64,000 nucleotides of DNA from Deltaproteobacteria bacterium. GTDB taxonomy: Bacteria; Desulfobacterota; Binatia; Binatales; Binataceae. Position 1 is the stretch's first letter, and every line of letters starts with the position of its first letter. The DNA lies in the NCBI GenBank assembly GCA_021794015.1, contig JAJYRQ010000011.1, positions 33,551 through 97,550 of the forward strand, read 5' to 3'. This document shows, piece by piece, positions 51,826 to 60,314 of this stretch. Position numbers and translations under genes: made by a program. The notes under the pieces were generated by a model that did not search any database, was not told where the DNA came from, and was given only the letters and a program-made list of their open reading frames with translations.

Positions 51826-52281
51826 ATGACACGGTGCTGGATAAGAGGCTTTTGCCTTAGCTTGCCCCTGCTTCTGTCGGCGGCGGCAGCCCCGGCCTTG
51901 GCGGCTGCGCCCCGTCCCTGGCTTTGCCGCGACAAACCTGTGGTTTCCTCGGACAACGCCCTTACGTATCACGTTGTGGCGCGCCGGCCGGCCTCCTGGC
52001 ATGTCGCTTTCATGCGGCTTGAGCCGGGCGGCATCCATGACGGCTTCGTCACGGTGCGCGCCGCGGAGCTGGGGCGGACTCGCCCGCGCGCGCAGGGTCG
52101 GCTCGAACCGGGAAGATACTTCGTCGCCGTCCTCCAGCAACAAGCCGGCGGCCGTTGGATATGCGCGCGCTCGACAGGCAACCAGCCGCGCCGCGACCGG
52201 GGCGAGTTGCTGCGCGCCTGCTTCTCCTCGGCTGCGCCATGCGCGCTTGATCTCACGATAAGCCGGGGCTCAAACTATTGA
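51826..52281 (+). CDS. small exported protein of unknown function
   Basis: About 151 residues from the ATG at 51826. The frame is open to 51754, but the N-terminus from here is an ideal signal peptide (RGFCLSLPLLLSAAAAPALA, cut near ALA-AAP). The mature part has three or four cysteines (WLCRDKPVV, WICARST, LLRACFSSAAPC), probably paired, and beta-like sequence (YHVVARRPASWHVAFMRLEP). No family is recognised. It stands between the ATPase gene and a gene-poor stretch. Confidence 0.65.
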   Translation: MTRCWIRGFCLSLPLLLSAAAAPALAAAPRPWLCRDKPVVSSDNALTYHVVARRPASWHVAFMRLEPGGIHDGFVTVRAAELGRTRPRAQGRLEPGRYFVAVLQQQAGGRWICARSTGNQPRRDRGELLRACFSSAAPCALDLTISRGSNY

Positions 52282-52891
52282 TCACTGCACAATATCGTTA
52301 CCCGGCTTGCGCTCGGCCGCGGGTTCCTCTGTCATTCTCGCGCGCGGCGCGTCTTCTGCCGGTTGACGCCCGCCCCTTTTGTTCCCCTCGCCCCGTTGAG
52401 GCAGAGGCGCAGCGTGAGGAAGCGACCGGGTTGTGTTTCTTCTCCTTGTATGTGCTGCGCGCATCGTCGTTTTCCAAGGCGCGAAAGGCAAATGGGCTAA
52501 TATCCGCGCCATCTCCATCGCCCCGGCGCGGTCTTTGCCTGGCATCGACGGCAGCTCCTCAGCCGGCTTGGGCAGGCCCGCTTACCACCGGCGCCTCGTC
52601 GCCGCGCTCGCCGCTCGCGCCGGCCGGGACCGGCCATGCTTCAGGCGTTGCGCAAGCGATTGGTACTCTCGACCATCGACGATTCCATAGCCGTGCGGCG
52701 GGCACTCGACCAGCGGGAGCCCAACGCCGGGGCGTTGGGCTCCCTCCCCCCCTTCCGCCGCCCGGCGTGGAGGGGGAAAAACGGCCACGGCGGTGCCCCA
52801 AGGGCGGCATCCGAGCCCGGCTCGTGTCGTGGTAGCATGAGCGTGGCGCAAGGCGGGGCGGTCGGGCGATACGGATGCGCCGGGGCGTGCC
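52282..52891. other. gene-poor stretch with decayed short palindromes
   Basis: No frame with family-like sequence is visible here. Two C-rich/G-rich palindromic pieces are seen: around 52385-52415 (CCCCTCG...GAGGCAG type), and around 52741-52782, where a run of C is matched by GGAGGGGGAAAAA. They resemble the CTCTCCCCC palindromes at the right end of the window and common intergenic repeats. The next gene starts at 52892. Confidence 0.45.
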
Positions 52892-53488
52892 ATGCGGCAT
52901 AACTGGCTTCGAGCGCGGTCGGTTTGCATCCTGGCAGCGTTGCTCTGCAGTGCGAGCCTAACCCGATGCGCAGCAACCGGCGGGGCCGAGTCAGGCGCTG
53001 TGGCCGCGGTCGACTGGTCTTCCGAGCCGCTGCTCATCGCGGCCGGATTCCATACCGTCCCGGCTAACACCCCTGAACAGCACCAGGCGCTGGGCGTGCT
53101 TCCCGCAGGCGAGCTCCGGGTTTATCCCACCCCCATGGGACCGTCGTTCTGGTTCGCCGACCCTTATCACTGCAAGTGTGTCCTGGTGGGCGACTCGGCG
53201 GCATTTCGCAAATTCCAGGATTTGAAGCTTCAGCAGGAAGACCTGATCGCTTACGAAGAGCAGGCGCTCTACGGATGGGCGCCGATGCTCTTCCCGCCGG
53301 CGATTTTGCTGGCCTCCGCGCCGCCGGGCGGTCTTGCCCCGGGCGGACACGGACATCACGGCGCCGTCGGCCCGGTGGCCGCCGGGGGCGGCGCCGCCCA
53401 TGGCGCTGGGATGGTCGGGGGGCATGGAGGCGGATTTGCCGGAGGAGTTGGCGGGCTTGGCGGGGTCGGCGGCCACGGCGGCAGGTAA
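52892..53488 (+). CDS. exported protein with Gly/His-rich tail, unknown function
   Basis: A 198-residue protein from the ATG at 52892. The signal peptide is LRARSVCILAALLCSASLTR followed by a Cys, so it could be a lipoprotein, although the residue before the Cys is Arg and does not fit a classical lipobox. The folded part (about 40-150) includes ELRVYPTPMGPSFWFADPYH, then CKCVLVGDSAAFRKFQDLKL. The C-terminal 50 residues are almost only Gly, His and Ala (GGHGHHG, GGVGGLGG), perhaps metal-binding or disordered. Function unknown. Gene start and end are otherwise clean. Confidence 0.68.
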   Translation: MRHNWLRARSVCILAALLCSASLTRCAATGGAESGAVAAVDWSSEPLLIAAGFHTVPANTPEQHQALGVLPAGELRVYPTPMGPSFWFADPYHCKCVLVGDSAAFRKFQDLKLQQEDLIAYEEQALYGWAPMLFPPAILLASAPPGGLAPGGHGHHGAVGPVAAGGGAAHGAGMVGGHGGGFAGGVGGLGGVGGHGGR

Positions 53489-54093
53489 ACTCGCACCGGC
53501 GTTAGCCGGCGCCGCCCCAGCGCGTTCAGACCATCAGGAGCCGTCTTTCAGGGGCCTCTCTGCAAGGCGAAAGGCGGGCTCGCCCGCGCGCCGTCCCCAG
53601 AGGCCGCACCGCGGGTGCCAGTCGGCTGCGGGATGCCGGGAAATGGCTGCCGCGTAGGGCGACCGGCTGAAATTCGACGGCGGCGACCGCCGGGACGCCT
53701 GCCTTGGCGCAAACAGTCTTGCCCGCGATGCGCACAACGGCAATCGGCTTCTGCCTATTGAGAGAAGCAGTCTCACCAACGCTGCGGCTACCTCCGCCAT
53801 GCTGGTTTACGCTGTTATGCTGAACTCCTTCCTTCCTGTCGCCCTGAGCGAAGCGAAGGGTCTACGCGAAGCGATTTGTCCTCCAGCGGCGTAGCTGCCG
53901 GGCCGGCGCAATTCGGGATTCCTCGCGCGCGCCAAGCCATTGCATGGCGGCGGGGACACCTGGCGCAGATTCCCGCATCGCGCTCCCGTTGGCCTGCCTG
54001 CGCCGCGGGGGCGGGGCCCATATATGACAGAGGGATGGCGCGACTCGGCGGAACCTCTGTAACTATGCCCTGCGGTGTCCGATAAGCCCAGCC
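53489..54093. other. gene-poor stretch holding a dispersed repeat
   Basis: I see no supportable gene. A CCTGAGCGAAGCGAAGGGTC element lies at about 53842-53861, a sequence type that recurs in many intergenic regions of soil bacteria. The 86-base repeat at 53921-54006 follows. Frames that appear open here are translations of the repeat. Confidence 0.5.
53921..54006 (+). repeat. dispersed 86-base intergenic repeat, copy 1
   Basis: This copy aligns without gaps to 63688-63773, with roughly a dozen mismatches. Both share the start CCTCGCGCGCGCCA, the internal hairpin GCCATTGCATGGC (5-base stem, 3-base loop) and the end GGCCTGCCTGCGCCGC. Orientation is the same in both. No coding gene lies over either copy. 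Confidence 0.8.
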
Positions 54094-54558
54094 TTAGCCG
54101 CGCCTGGCCGGCCGACGCACGTCCGAGGCAGGCGGCCGTACGGTGAGCACCGGTCTGTGCGATCCGCGCACCACCCGTTCCGCGACGCTGCCGAGCGCCA
54201 GCCGGGCCAATCCCTTCCTGCCGTGCGTGCTAATCACCACGAGGTCCGGCGCCAGGTTGTCTGCGGTAGCAAGGATTGCCGCGCCCGGCTCTCCGACCGC
54301 CACCAAGGTTTCGTACTTAACCGGCGCGAGCTTTTCATCGGCGAGTCGTTTGAGCTTTTGCCGCGCGGCCTCAACCTGCGACTCGTAAATCTGGGGAAGC
54401 CCCAGAGTCTCGGTCCCAAGCATCACCATCGGCACCACGTAGAGCAGGTAAACGACCGCGCCGAAGTGGGCTGCAAGACCGGCGGCTGCGTCGAGTGCGG
54501 CGTAACTGTCGCCCTGCAGGTCGATCGCGCACAGGATACGCTTACAGGGAAAATCCAT
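54094..54558 (-). CDS. universal stress protein (UspA family)
   Basis: A 154-residue single-domain Usp. It starts with KRILCAIDLQGDSYAALDAA. The ATP-binding motif is complete: STHGRKGLARLALGSVAERV, then RGSHRPVLTV (G-2x-G-9x-G-S/T type). AGGAG lies 7 bases before the ATG at 54558. It is the last gene of the glycogen locus, 36 bases after glgP, so it is probably made with it, linking storage use and stress survival. Partner and signal unknown. Confidence 0.9.
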   Translation of the reverse strand: MDFPCKRILCAIDLQGDSYAALDAAAGLAAHFGAVVYLLYVVPMVMLGTETLGLPQIYESQVEAARQKLKRLADEKLAPVKYETLVAVGEPGAAILATADNLAPDLVVISTHGRKGLARLALGSVAERVVRGSHRPVLTVRPPASDVRRPARRG

Positions 54559-54594
54559 CGCTTTTCTCCTCGCGGCCCGGCCGGGCGGCCGCGC

Positions 54595-57168
54595 TTAACG
54601 AAACCATAAGATGTGCGCCTCTTCCAGCGGAACGCAGGCCGCCGGATGGCGTGGCACGATGCGTGGCGTGTAATCCCCGGCAGGACGCGCCGCGGGCACC
54701 TCGGCCTGGTGGAGCTCGGCCCCGTCAGGTGCCGCCTCGGCCAGCCGGCGCATCGCGACCCGCACCGGCTCGTCCTCATTCGGACCGGGCTCGGCGTAAA
54801 GCTCGACCATGATCGCCTCGGCCGGCAGCCCACCGCTAAACACCTCGACCTCGAGGCGATGCCGGCCGTCCGCGGTGGTCGTCTTGAGCCGGCCGAACCT
54901 GAGCGAAGACCAGGCGCCGGTCAGGGCGTTTTGCCAGGCCCATAGCTCGCGCGCCAGCGCGGCGCCCTTTTGGCTGCGCGCCCTGAATGCCGCAGCCGCG
55001 CCGAGGTACGCCGACTCGGCGTATTCGCGCAGCATCCGGTTGCTGCTGAACTGCGGCGCAAGCTGGGCCATGCTGGCGCAGACTCGGACAAGCCAGCGCG
55101 CCGGCAGCCCGCGCGCGTCGCGCTGGTAGAACTCCGGGATGATCTGCTTTTCGAGAATCTCGTAGAGCTGTTCGGCCTCGCGCGCGTCCCACTGCGGCCC
55201 CTCGTGCTGCCGGCCGTCGCCGATCGCCCAGCCCACCTCCGGCGTGTAGGCCTCGGCCCACCAGCCATCCAGCTCGGAAAGGTTCAGTCCGCCGTTGACC
55301 AGCACCTTCATTCCGCTGGTGCCGCATGCCTCCCAGGGACGGCGCGGCGTGTTGATCCAGAGGTCCACGCCCTGGACGAGATGCTCGGCCAGCTCCATGT
55401 CGTAGTCTTCGAGAAAGATCGCGCGCTCTCTCACGTCGGAGCGCGCGCAGAACTCGGCGAAGGCGCCCACCAGCTCCTTGCCCTCGACGTCGCGCGGGTG
55501 GGCCTTGCCGGCCGCCACGAGCTGCACCTTGCGCTCGGTCGAGCTCAGCAGGCGCGCTAGCCGCTCGGCATCGTGCAGCAGGAGGTTGGGCCGTTTGTAG
55601 GCGGTGAAGCGGCGCGCGAAGCCGAGGGTCAGCGCGTCGGGGTCGAGGACGCGGGCGGCCTGCGCGGCCGCCTCGTCGCTCGCGCCCCGCCTGCGCAGTT
55701 GCAGCCGCAGCCGTTCGCGCGCATAGGCGACCAGGGCCGCCCGCGCCTGATTGCGCAGCACCCACAACTCCGCCTCGGACACTGCGCAGGCGCCCTGCTT
55801 GACTTTTTCCGGCGCGGCCATCCAGCATCCCTTGCCGCAGTAGCGAGTCCAGAGCTCGTCGGCACCCTCGCAATCCCAGGTAGGCACGTGCACGCCGTTG
55901 GTGATATGCGCTATCGGAACCTCGCGGTGCGGCCAGCGGGGGAAAAGCGGCTCGAAAATGTGACGGCTCACCTCGCCGTGCAGGCGGCTTACGCCGTTTA
56001 CCCTGGCGCTTGTCCTGAGCGCCAAAAACGCCATGTTGAAGGGCTCTGCCGCGTTCGTTGGATCGGCCCGGCCCAGGCCGATCAGCGAGTCAACCGATAC
56101 CTTAAGCCGACCGGCATAGTCGGCCAACTGGCGAGCGATCTCGGCGGCTGAGAAAGTGTCGAAGGCCGCCGTCACCGGCGTGTGGGTCGTAAAGATGTTG
56201 CCCGCCCGGGTCGCCCACAGCGCCTCGCTAAAACCGGTGCCGGTCCGCTCCATGAAGCTTCGCGCCCGCTCCAGCGGCGCAAACGCCGCGTGCCCCTCGT
56301 TTAGATGGCAGACGTCGACCTCCAGCTTGAGCGCCTCCAGCGCGCGCCAGCCGCCGATTCCCAGCGCCAGTTCCTGCAACAGCCGCTGGTGTGCCTCGGC
56401 CTCGTAAAGCTTTGCGGTGATTCCGCGGTCGGCGGGCGAATTGAGCGGATCGTCGCTGTCCAAGAGGTAGAGCGCGACTCGGCCGACCGCCGCACGCCAC
56501 ACCCGCAAAAGGACGACCCGCCCGGGCAGCTCGAGCGGCACCCGCAGCCACCCGCCGTCAACGTCAACCACCGGCGCTATCGGTAGGCTGAGAGGGTCGT
56601 TGTGAGGATAGAACTCCACCTGCCCGTGGCCCGGCAGCATCACCTGGCGAAAGTAGCCTTCACGGTAAAGGAGGCCCACTCCAACCATCGGAAGCACCAG
56701 ATCGCTGGCGGTCTTGAGGAAATCGCCCGCCAGTATCCCCAGCCCGCCGGCGTAAAGCGGCATTCCCTCTCCCAGGCCGAACTCCATGCTGAAGTAGGCC
56801 ACCCTGCGCAGGGCCGCCCTGGGATAGGCCTCGGCAAACCATCCGGGGCTTTTCAGGTATGCCGCGCGCTCCTCGCTGATGCGCTCGAGCTCCTCCTGAA
56901 AGGCGCGGTCGCGGGACAACTGGTCAAGCCGGCGCTCCGACACGGTCTGCAGGATGAGCCACGGATTGCCGGTAAGCTCCCACGCCTGCTTGTCCATCAG
57001 CTCCCACAGGCGATCCCCGACGTGGCTCCAGGTCCAGCGCAGGTCGAGCGCCAGTTCCCACAGCGCTTTGAGGCGCTTGCGCGGCTTTCGCCAACTGAAA
57101 GCATGAGCGCCGGACCAAGGCATCCTATCTGCGGGTCCTTGCACAACGGCCGGGTCACGCTTATCCAT
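54595..57168 (-). CDS. glgP: alpha-glucan (glycogen) phosphorylase, DUF3417-type
   Basis: An 857-residue phosphorylase of the short, TIGR02094/DUF3417 group, which releases glucose-1-phosphate from alpha-1,4-glucan. The N-terminal DUF3417 part (about 25-130) includes ALWELALDLRWTWSHVGDRL. Next comes AYFSMEFGLGEGMPLYAGGL (substrate loop), then FTTHTPVTAAFDTF and GFARRFTAYKRPNLLLHDAE. The PLP lysine is in EACGTSGMKVLVNGGLN. The ATG at 57168 overlaps the pgm stop by 8 bases, so the two are translationally coupled: GlgP makes the glucose-1-phosphate that Pgm converts to glucose-6-phosphate. Confidence 0.95.
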   Translation of the reverse strand: MDKRDPAVVQGPADRMPWSGAHAFSWRKPRKRLKALWELALDLRWTWSHVGDRLWELMDKQAWELTGNPWLILQTVSERRLDQLSRDRAFQEELERISEERAAYLKSPGWFAEAYPRAALRRVAYFSMEFGLGEGMPLYAGGLGILAGDFLKTASDLVLPMVGVGLLYREGYFRQVMLPGHGQVEFYPHNDPLSLPIAPVVDVDGGWLRVPLELPGRVVLLRVWRAAVGRVALYLLDSDDPLNSPADRGITAKLYEAEAHQRLLQELALGIGGWRALEALKLEVDVCHLNEGHAAFAPLERARSFMERTGTGFSEALWATRAGNIFTTHTPVTAAFDTFSAAEIARQLADYAGRLKVSVDSLIGLGRADPTNAAEPFNMAFLALRTSARVNGVSRLHGEVSRHIFEPLFPRWPHREVPIAHITNGVHVPTWDCEGADELWTRYCGKGCWMAAPEKVKQGACAVSEAELWVLRNQARAALVAYARERLRLQLRRRGASDEAAAQAARVLDPDALTLGFARRFTAYKRPNLLLHDAERLARLLSSTERKVQLVAAGKAHPRDVEGKELVGAFAEFCARSDVRERAIFLEDYDMELAEHLVQGVDLWINTPRRPWEACGTSGMKVLVNGGLNLSELDGWWAEAYTPEVGWAIGDGRQHEGPQWDAREAEQLYEILEKQIIPEFYQRDARGLPARWLVRVCASMAQLAPQFSSNRMLREYAESAYLGAAAAFRARSQKGAALARELWAWQNALTGAWSSLRFGRLKTTTADGRHRLEVEVFSGGLPAEAIMVELYAEPGPNEDEPVRVAMRRLAEAAPDGAELHQAEVPAARPAGDYTPRIVPRHPAACVPLEEAHILWFR

Positions 57169-58894
57169 GGCTTGCTCCTGGATTCCCTTGGCCCGGGCCC
57201 GCGCCGCTTAAGGCATCAGCAATCAGCGCCTGGGCCTCTTCCTCGATGCGGCGCAGATGGGACCGGCCGCGAAAACTCTCGGCATAAAGCTTGTAGAGCG
57301 GCTCGGTGCCGGAGGGGCGCACGGCGAACCATCCGTTGTCGGTCACCACCTTAATTCCCCCGATCGGCTGGTTGTTGCCCGGCGCGCGTGTGAGCACGGC
57401 GCGCACCTTGTCTCCGGCCAGGCGCTGCGCGCCAATCCGCTCAGGCGCCAGCCGCTTTAGCAGCTCTTTCTCGGCGGGGCTTGCCGGCGCATCGATCCGT
57501 CGGTAGACGGGAGCTCCAAGTTCCCGCGTCAGTTGTCGGTAGAGTTCGCCCGGATCGCGTCCTGTGACCGCGGTCATCTCGGCCGCCAGCAGGCCCATCA
57601 CGATGCCGTCCTTGTCGGTGGTCCAGACCGTTGAGTCGGCGCGCAACAGCGATGCACCGGCGCTCTCCTCGCCGGCGAAGCCCAACCGTCCGTCAAGCAA
57701 TCCGTCGACAAACCACTTAAAGCCAACCGGCACCTCGACCAGCCGGCGCCCCAGCCTGGCCGCAACGCGGTCGATGATGCTGCTGCTGACGACCGTCTTT
57801 CCCACCGCCGCGGTTGGCGCCCACCGCTCACGCCGGCTGAACAGGTAGAAAATCGCCGCTGCCAGGAAGTGATTCGGGTCGAGCAGTCCGGCCGACCGGG
57901 TCACGATCCCATGGCGGTCGGCGTCCGTGTCGGTGGCCACGGCGAGATCAAACCGCTTGCGCATCGCGACCAGCCCGGCCATCGCGTAGGGCGACGAGCA
58001 GTCCATCCGAATCCGGCCGTCGCGATCGAGCATCATGAAGCGAAAAGTCGGATCGACCTGACCGTTCACGAGCGTGAGCGGGATGCGGTAGCGCTCGGCA
58101 ATCGACGCCCAATAGGCAACGCTGGCCCCACCCAGCGGGTCGGCTCCGATGCGCAGGCCAGCCGCGCGAATCGCGTCCATGTCGACCACGCTGCCCAAGT
58201 CCGCGAGGTAGCGCTTTGAGTAGTCGTAACGATGGGTGGTTGGAGCGTTTATCGCCCTGGAAAACGGCAGCCGGGCGATGCGCGGTCGTCGTGCCGCCAA
58301 CAGCGCGTTTGCCGCCGTCTCGATCCAGTCGGTTATGCCGGCCTCGGCCGGGCCGCCGTGCGGCGGATTGTACTTGAAGCCGCCGTCCTCGGGCGGATTA
58401 TGGGAGGGCGTGATGACGATCCCGTCGGCCAGGCCGCGGCCCCGGCGGCGGCGATTGTAGGCGATAATCGCATGCGAAATGACCGGCGTGGGAGTGTAGC
58501 CGCGCTCCCGGTCGATCATCACCTCGACGCCGTTGGCCGCAAGAACCTCCAACGCCGTGACGAAGGCCGGCTCGGAGAGCGCGTGCGTGTCCGTGCCCAG
58601 GAAGAGCGGACCGGTGATGCCCCGGCGCCGGCGGTAAAGACAGATGGCCCGCGTTATCGCCAGAATATGGGCTTCGTTGAACGACACCTCGAAAGCGCAT
58701 CCGCGATGGCCCGAAGTGCCGAAGACCACCCGCTGGCCGGCAATCGAAGGGTCGGGCTTTTGCGCGTAATAGGCACTCACCAGCCGCGCCACGTTGACCA
58801 GCATCGACGGCTCAGCCGGCTTGCCGGGCTGCGCTTTGGCCAAGCGGGCAGCGCCGGCGCCGGCCTCAGCCGAGCTCGTGCCGCCAGGCCGCAT
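57161..58894 (-). CDS. pgm: alpha-D-glucose phosphate-specific phosphoglucomutase
   Basis: A phosphohexomutase of about 577 residues. FGTSGHRGCAFEVSFNEAHI, the phosphoserine loop VITPSHNPPEDGGFKYNPPH, the metal loop ATDTDADRHG, sugar loop GFAGEESAGAS and phosphate loop VRPSGTEPLYKLYA are all present and in the order of the E. coli Pgm type. The ATG at 58894 overlaps the upstream gene by 29 bases. A TTG at 58843 (MAKAQPGKPAEPSML) would match E. coli Pgm's start better and avoid the overlap. It links glycogen synthesis and breakdown to glycolysis. Confidence 0.94.
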   Translation of the reverse strand: MRPGGTSSAEAGAGAARLAKAQPGKPAEPSMLVNVARLVSAYYAQKPDPSIAGQRVVFGTSGHRGCAFEVSFNEAHILAITRAICLYRRRRGITGPLFLGTDTHALSEPAFVTALEVLAANGVEVMIDRERGYTPTPVISHAIIAYNRRRRGRGLADGIVITPSHNPPEDGGFKYNPPHGGPAEAGITDWIETAANALLAARRPRIARLPFSRAINAPTTHRYDYSKRYLADLGSVVDMDAIRAAGLRIGADPLGGASVAYWASIAERYRIPLTLVNGQVDPTFRFMMLDRDGRIRMDCSSPYAMAGLVAMRKRFDLAVATDTDADRHGIVTRSAGLLDPNHFLAAAIFYLFSRRERWAPTAAVGKTVVSSSIIDRVAARLGRRLVEVPVGFKWFVDGLLDGRLGFAGEESAGASLLRADSTVWTTDKDGIVMGLLAAEMTAVTGRDPGELYRQLTRELGAPVYRRIDAPASPAEKELLKRLAPERIGAQRLAGDKVRAVLTRAPGNNQPIGGIKVVTDNGWFAVRPSGTEPLYKLYAESFRGRSHLRRIEEEAQALIADALSGAGPGQGNPGASHG

Positions 58895-59411
58895 AGAGAC
58901 TGCCGTCCACGCTCGACCATCGGTAGCGGGTACGTCCGCCGAAGGCCTTTTCGAGTTCGCGGCCGATGCGATGGGCGAGCTTCTGCGAGGTGGTCAACAC
59001 TTCCAGCCGCTCGCCGTCCCATTCGGCCGAGACGATCCTGCGCTCGGGCTGGCTGAGCCCGGCCCGGCGCTCGACATTGCGGACGCGGCGCACGATGGCG
59101 TCGAGGTTTTCCTGCGCGAAGCGCCCGCTTGCGATGACTCGTCCATAGCAGAGCCCGGTTTTTTCCTGCTGCTCGCAGGCCGGGCACTCCACCCAAGCCG
59201 CCTTGGCCAGCAACTCCTGCGGTAGAGCCTCACGCCGGCCCCAGCGCTTGCGGCTGTATACGGCACCGCAGCGCTGGCAGATCGACGGCTCCTTAGGCGC
59301 TTGGCCGCGCCGGCGCTTTACCGCTACGGTCGGGCTCTTGTCGGACCGTGACCCCTTGCGACTCAGGCTGCGGATGAGTCCTTTGCCCCTGGGCGCGTCA
59401 GGCTGATTCAT
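58866..59411 (-). CDS. BCAM0308-like zinc-ribbon protein
   Basis: A 181-residue protein with a basic N-terminus (SLSRKGSRSDKSPTVAVKRR), a CxxC pair in ICQRCGAVYSRKRW and a second in VECPACEQQ, which together form a likely zinc ribbon. The C-terminal half (EWDGERLEVLTTSQKLAHRI) is alpha/beta and resembles the NMD3-like/BCAM0308 conserved hypothetical group. An RNA-binding or ribosome-linked role is conceivable. It lies in the glycogen locus upstream of pgm and overlaps it slightly, so co-expression is likely. Function unproven. Confidence 0.72.
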   Translation of the reverse strand: MNQPDAPRGKGLIRSLSRKGSRSDKSPTVAVKRRRGQAPKEPSICQRCGAVYSRKRWGRREALPQELLAKAAWVECPACEQQEKTGLCYGRVIASGRFAQENLDAIVRRVRNVERRAGLSQPERRIVSAEWDGERLEVLTTSQKLAHRIGRELEKAFGGRTRYRWSSVDGSLYAAWRHELG

Positions 59412-59587
59412 TGCTTGACTTTCGCTCTACGGGCAAAGCCGGGCGAAAGCCTCGATTCGTTTGCCCGCCGGAACTCTGCCATCCGCCGCGGGCAGGCGCT
59501 GACCGGCTCGGCCCGCAACCCGCGCCGGCTCGCGCTTTCCTGTTGCGTGTGCCAATTCAAAGGCTTGCTGGGGGCGCGCCGCGCCGC

Positions 59588-60067
59588 TCAAGCTCGGGGC
59601 GCCTGCCTGACGCGGGCCCGGGCTTCGCAGATAAGGCCGAGAACTTCGGCAACCTCCGCGCTCAGCCAATCGTTTTTGCCGCCTCTAAGCCTACGCCGCG
59701 AGGCCCGTGCCAGGTCGTCCAACGAGAGTAGCCCGACGAGACGCCCGGCGCTGTCAACCACCGGCAGACGGCGGACGTGGTTTTTCTGCATCAGGTCGAC
59801 GGCGACGCGCAAGTCGTCATCCTGCTTGCAGGTTACAAGCCGGCGCGCCATCGCGCTGCCAACCGACGAGTCGCGCAGCTTCGCTCCCTGCGTGTAAGCG
59901 GCCATGCAAATATCGCGGTCGGTCAGGAATCCCACCGGCTGGCGGTCGTTGTCAACCACCGGCACGCCGCCACATCGGTACTCCCACATGATTGCGGCCG
60001 CGGCATCGAGCGAGTCGTGCGTCATGCACGACTTCACGTCCCGGGTCATCAGGTCCTCGACTCTCAT
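59588..60067 (-). CDS. two-CBS-domain protein
   Basis: A 159-residue protein from the ATG at 60067, preceded by GGAGGTG. The frame is open to 60151, but this start is strongly supported. It holds a tandem CBS pair: MRVEDLMTRDVKSCMTHDSL with GGVPVVDNDRQPVGFLTDRD, then VGSAMARRLVTCKQDDDLRV with VRRLPVVDSAGRLVGLLSLD. Such Bateman modules bind adenosine nucleotides and often sense energy state. Its place inside a glycogen gene run suggests regulation of storage by AMP/ATP, but this is inference. A short basic C-terminal tail follows. Confidence 0.88.
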   Translation of the reverse strand: MRVEDLMTRDVKSCMTHDSLDAAAAIMWEYRCGGVPVVDNDRQPVGFLTDRDICMAAYTQGAKLRDSSVGSAMARRLVTCKQDDDLRVAVDLMQKNHVRRLPVVDSAGRLVGLLSLDDLARASRRRLRGGKNDWLSAEVAEVLGLICEARARVRQAPRA

Positions 60068-60314
60068 TGGAACACCTCCGGCGCCGCTTGCGCCCCGGCC
60101 GGCCGCGCGTCGGACCATCCTGGCTGCACTCATTTCGGCCACCCTCCACAACCCGGACCCGCTCCGCGTGCATCCTGGGCCCGTCCTGACGCGCCGCCGG
60201 CGCTGGTGCGCCGCTTTGCGTTGTCATCCCACGCCCTGCTAAAGCATTCTCTGTGCCATTGCGGCTTGCGGCACATCCAGCACGGCCCGACGCGTCGGGG
60301 CGGCCGGCCGGCGG

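Noticed and set aside
53815..54021. Small minus-strand genes at 53815-54021 and 63405-63863 with similar translations
   Set aside because: The similarity comes from the shared DNA repeat; neither has a credible start site or conserved reading frame.
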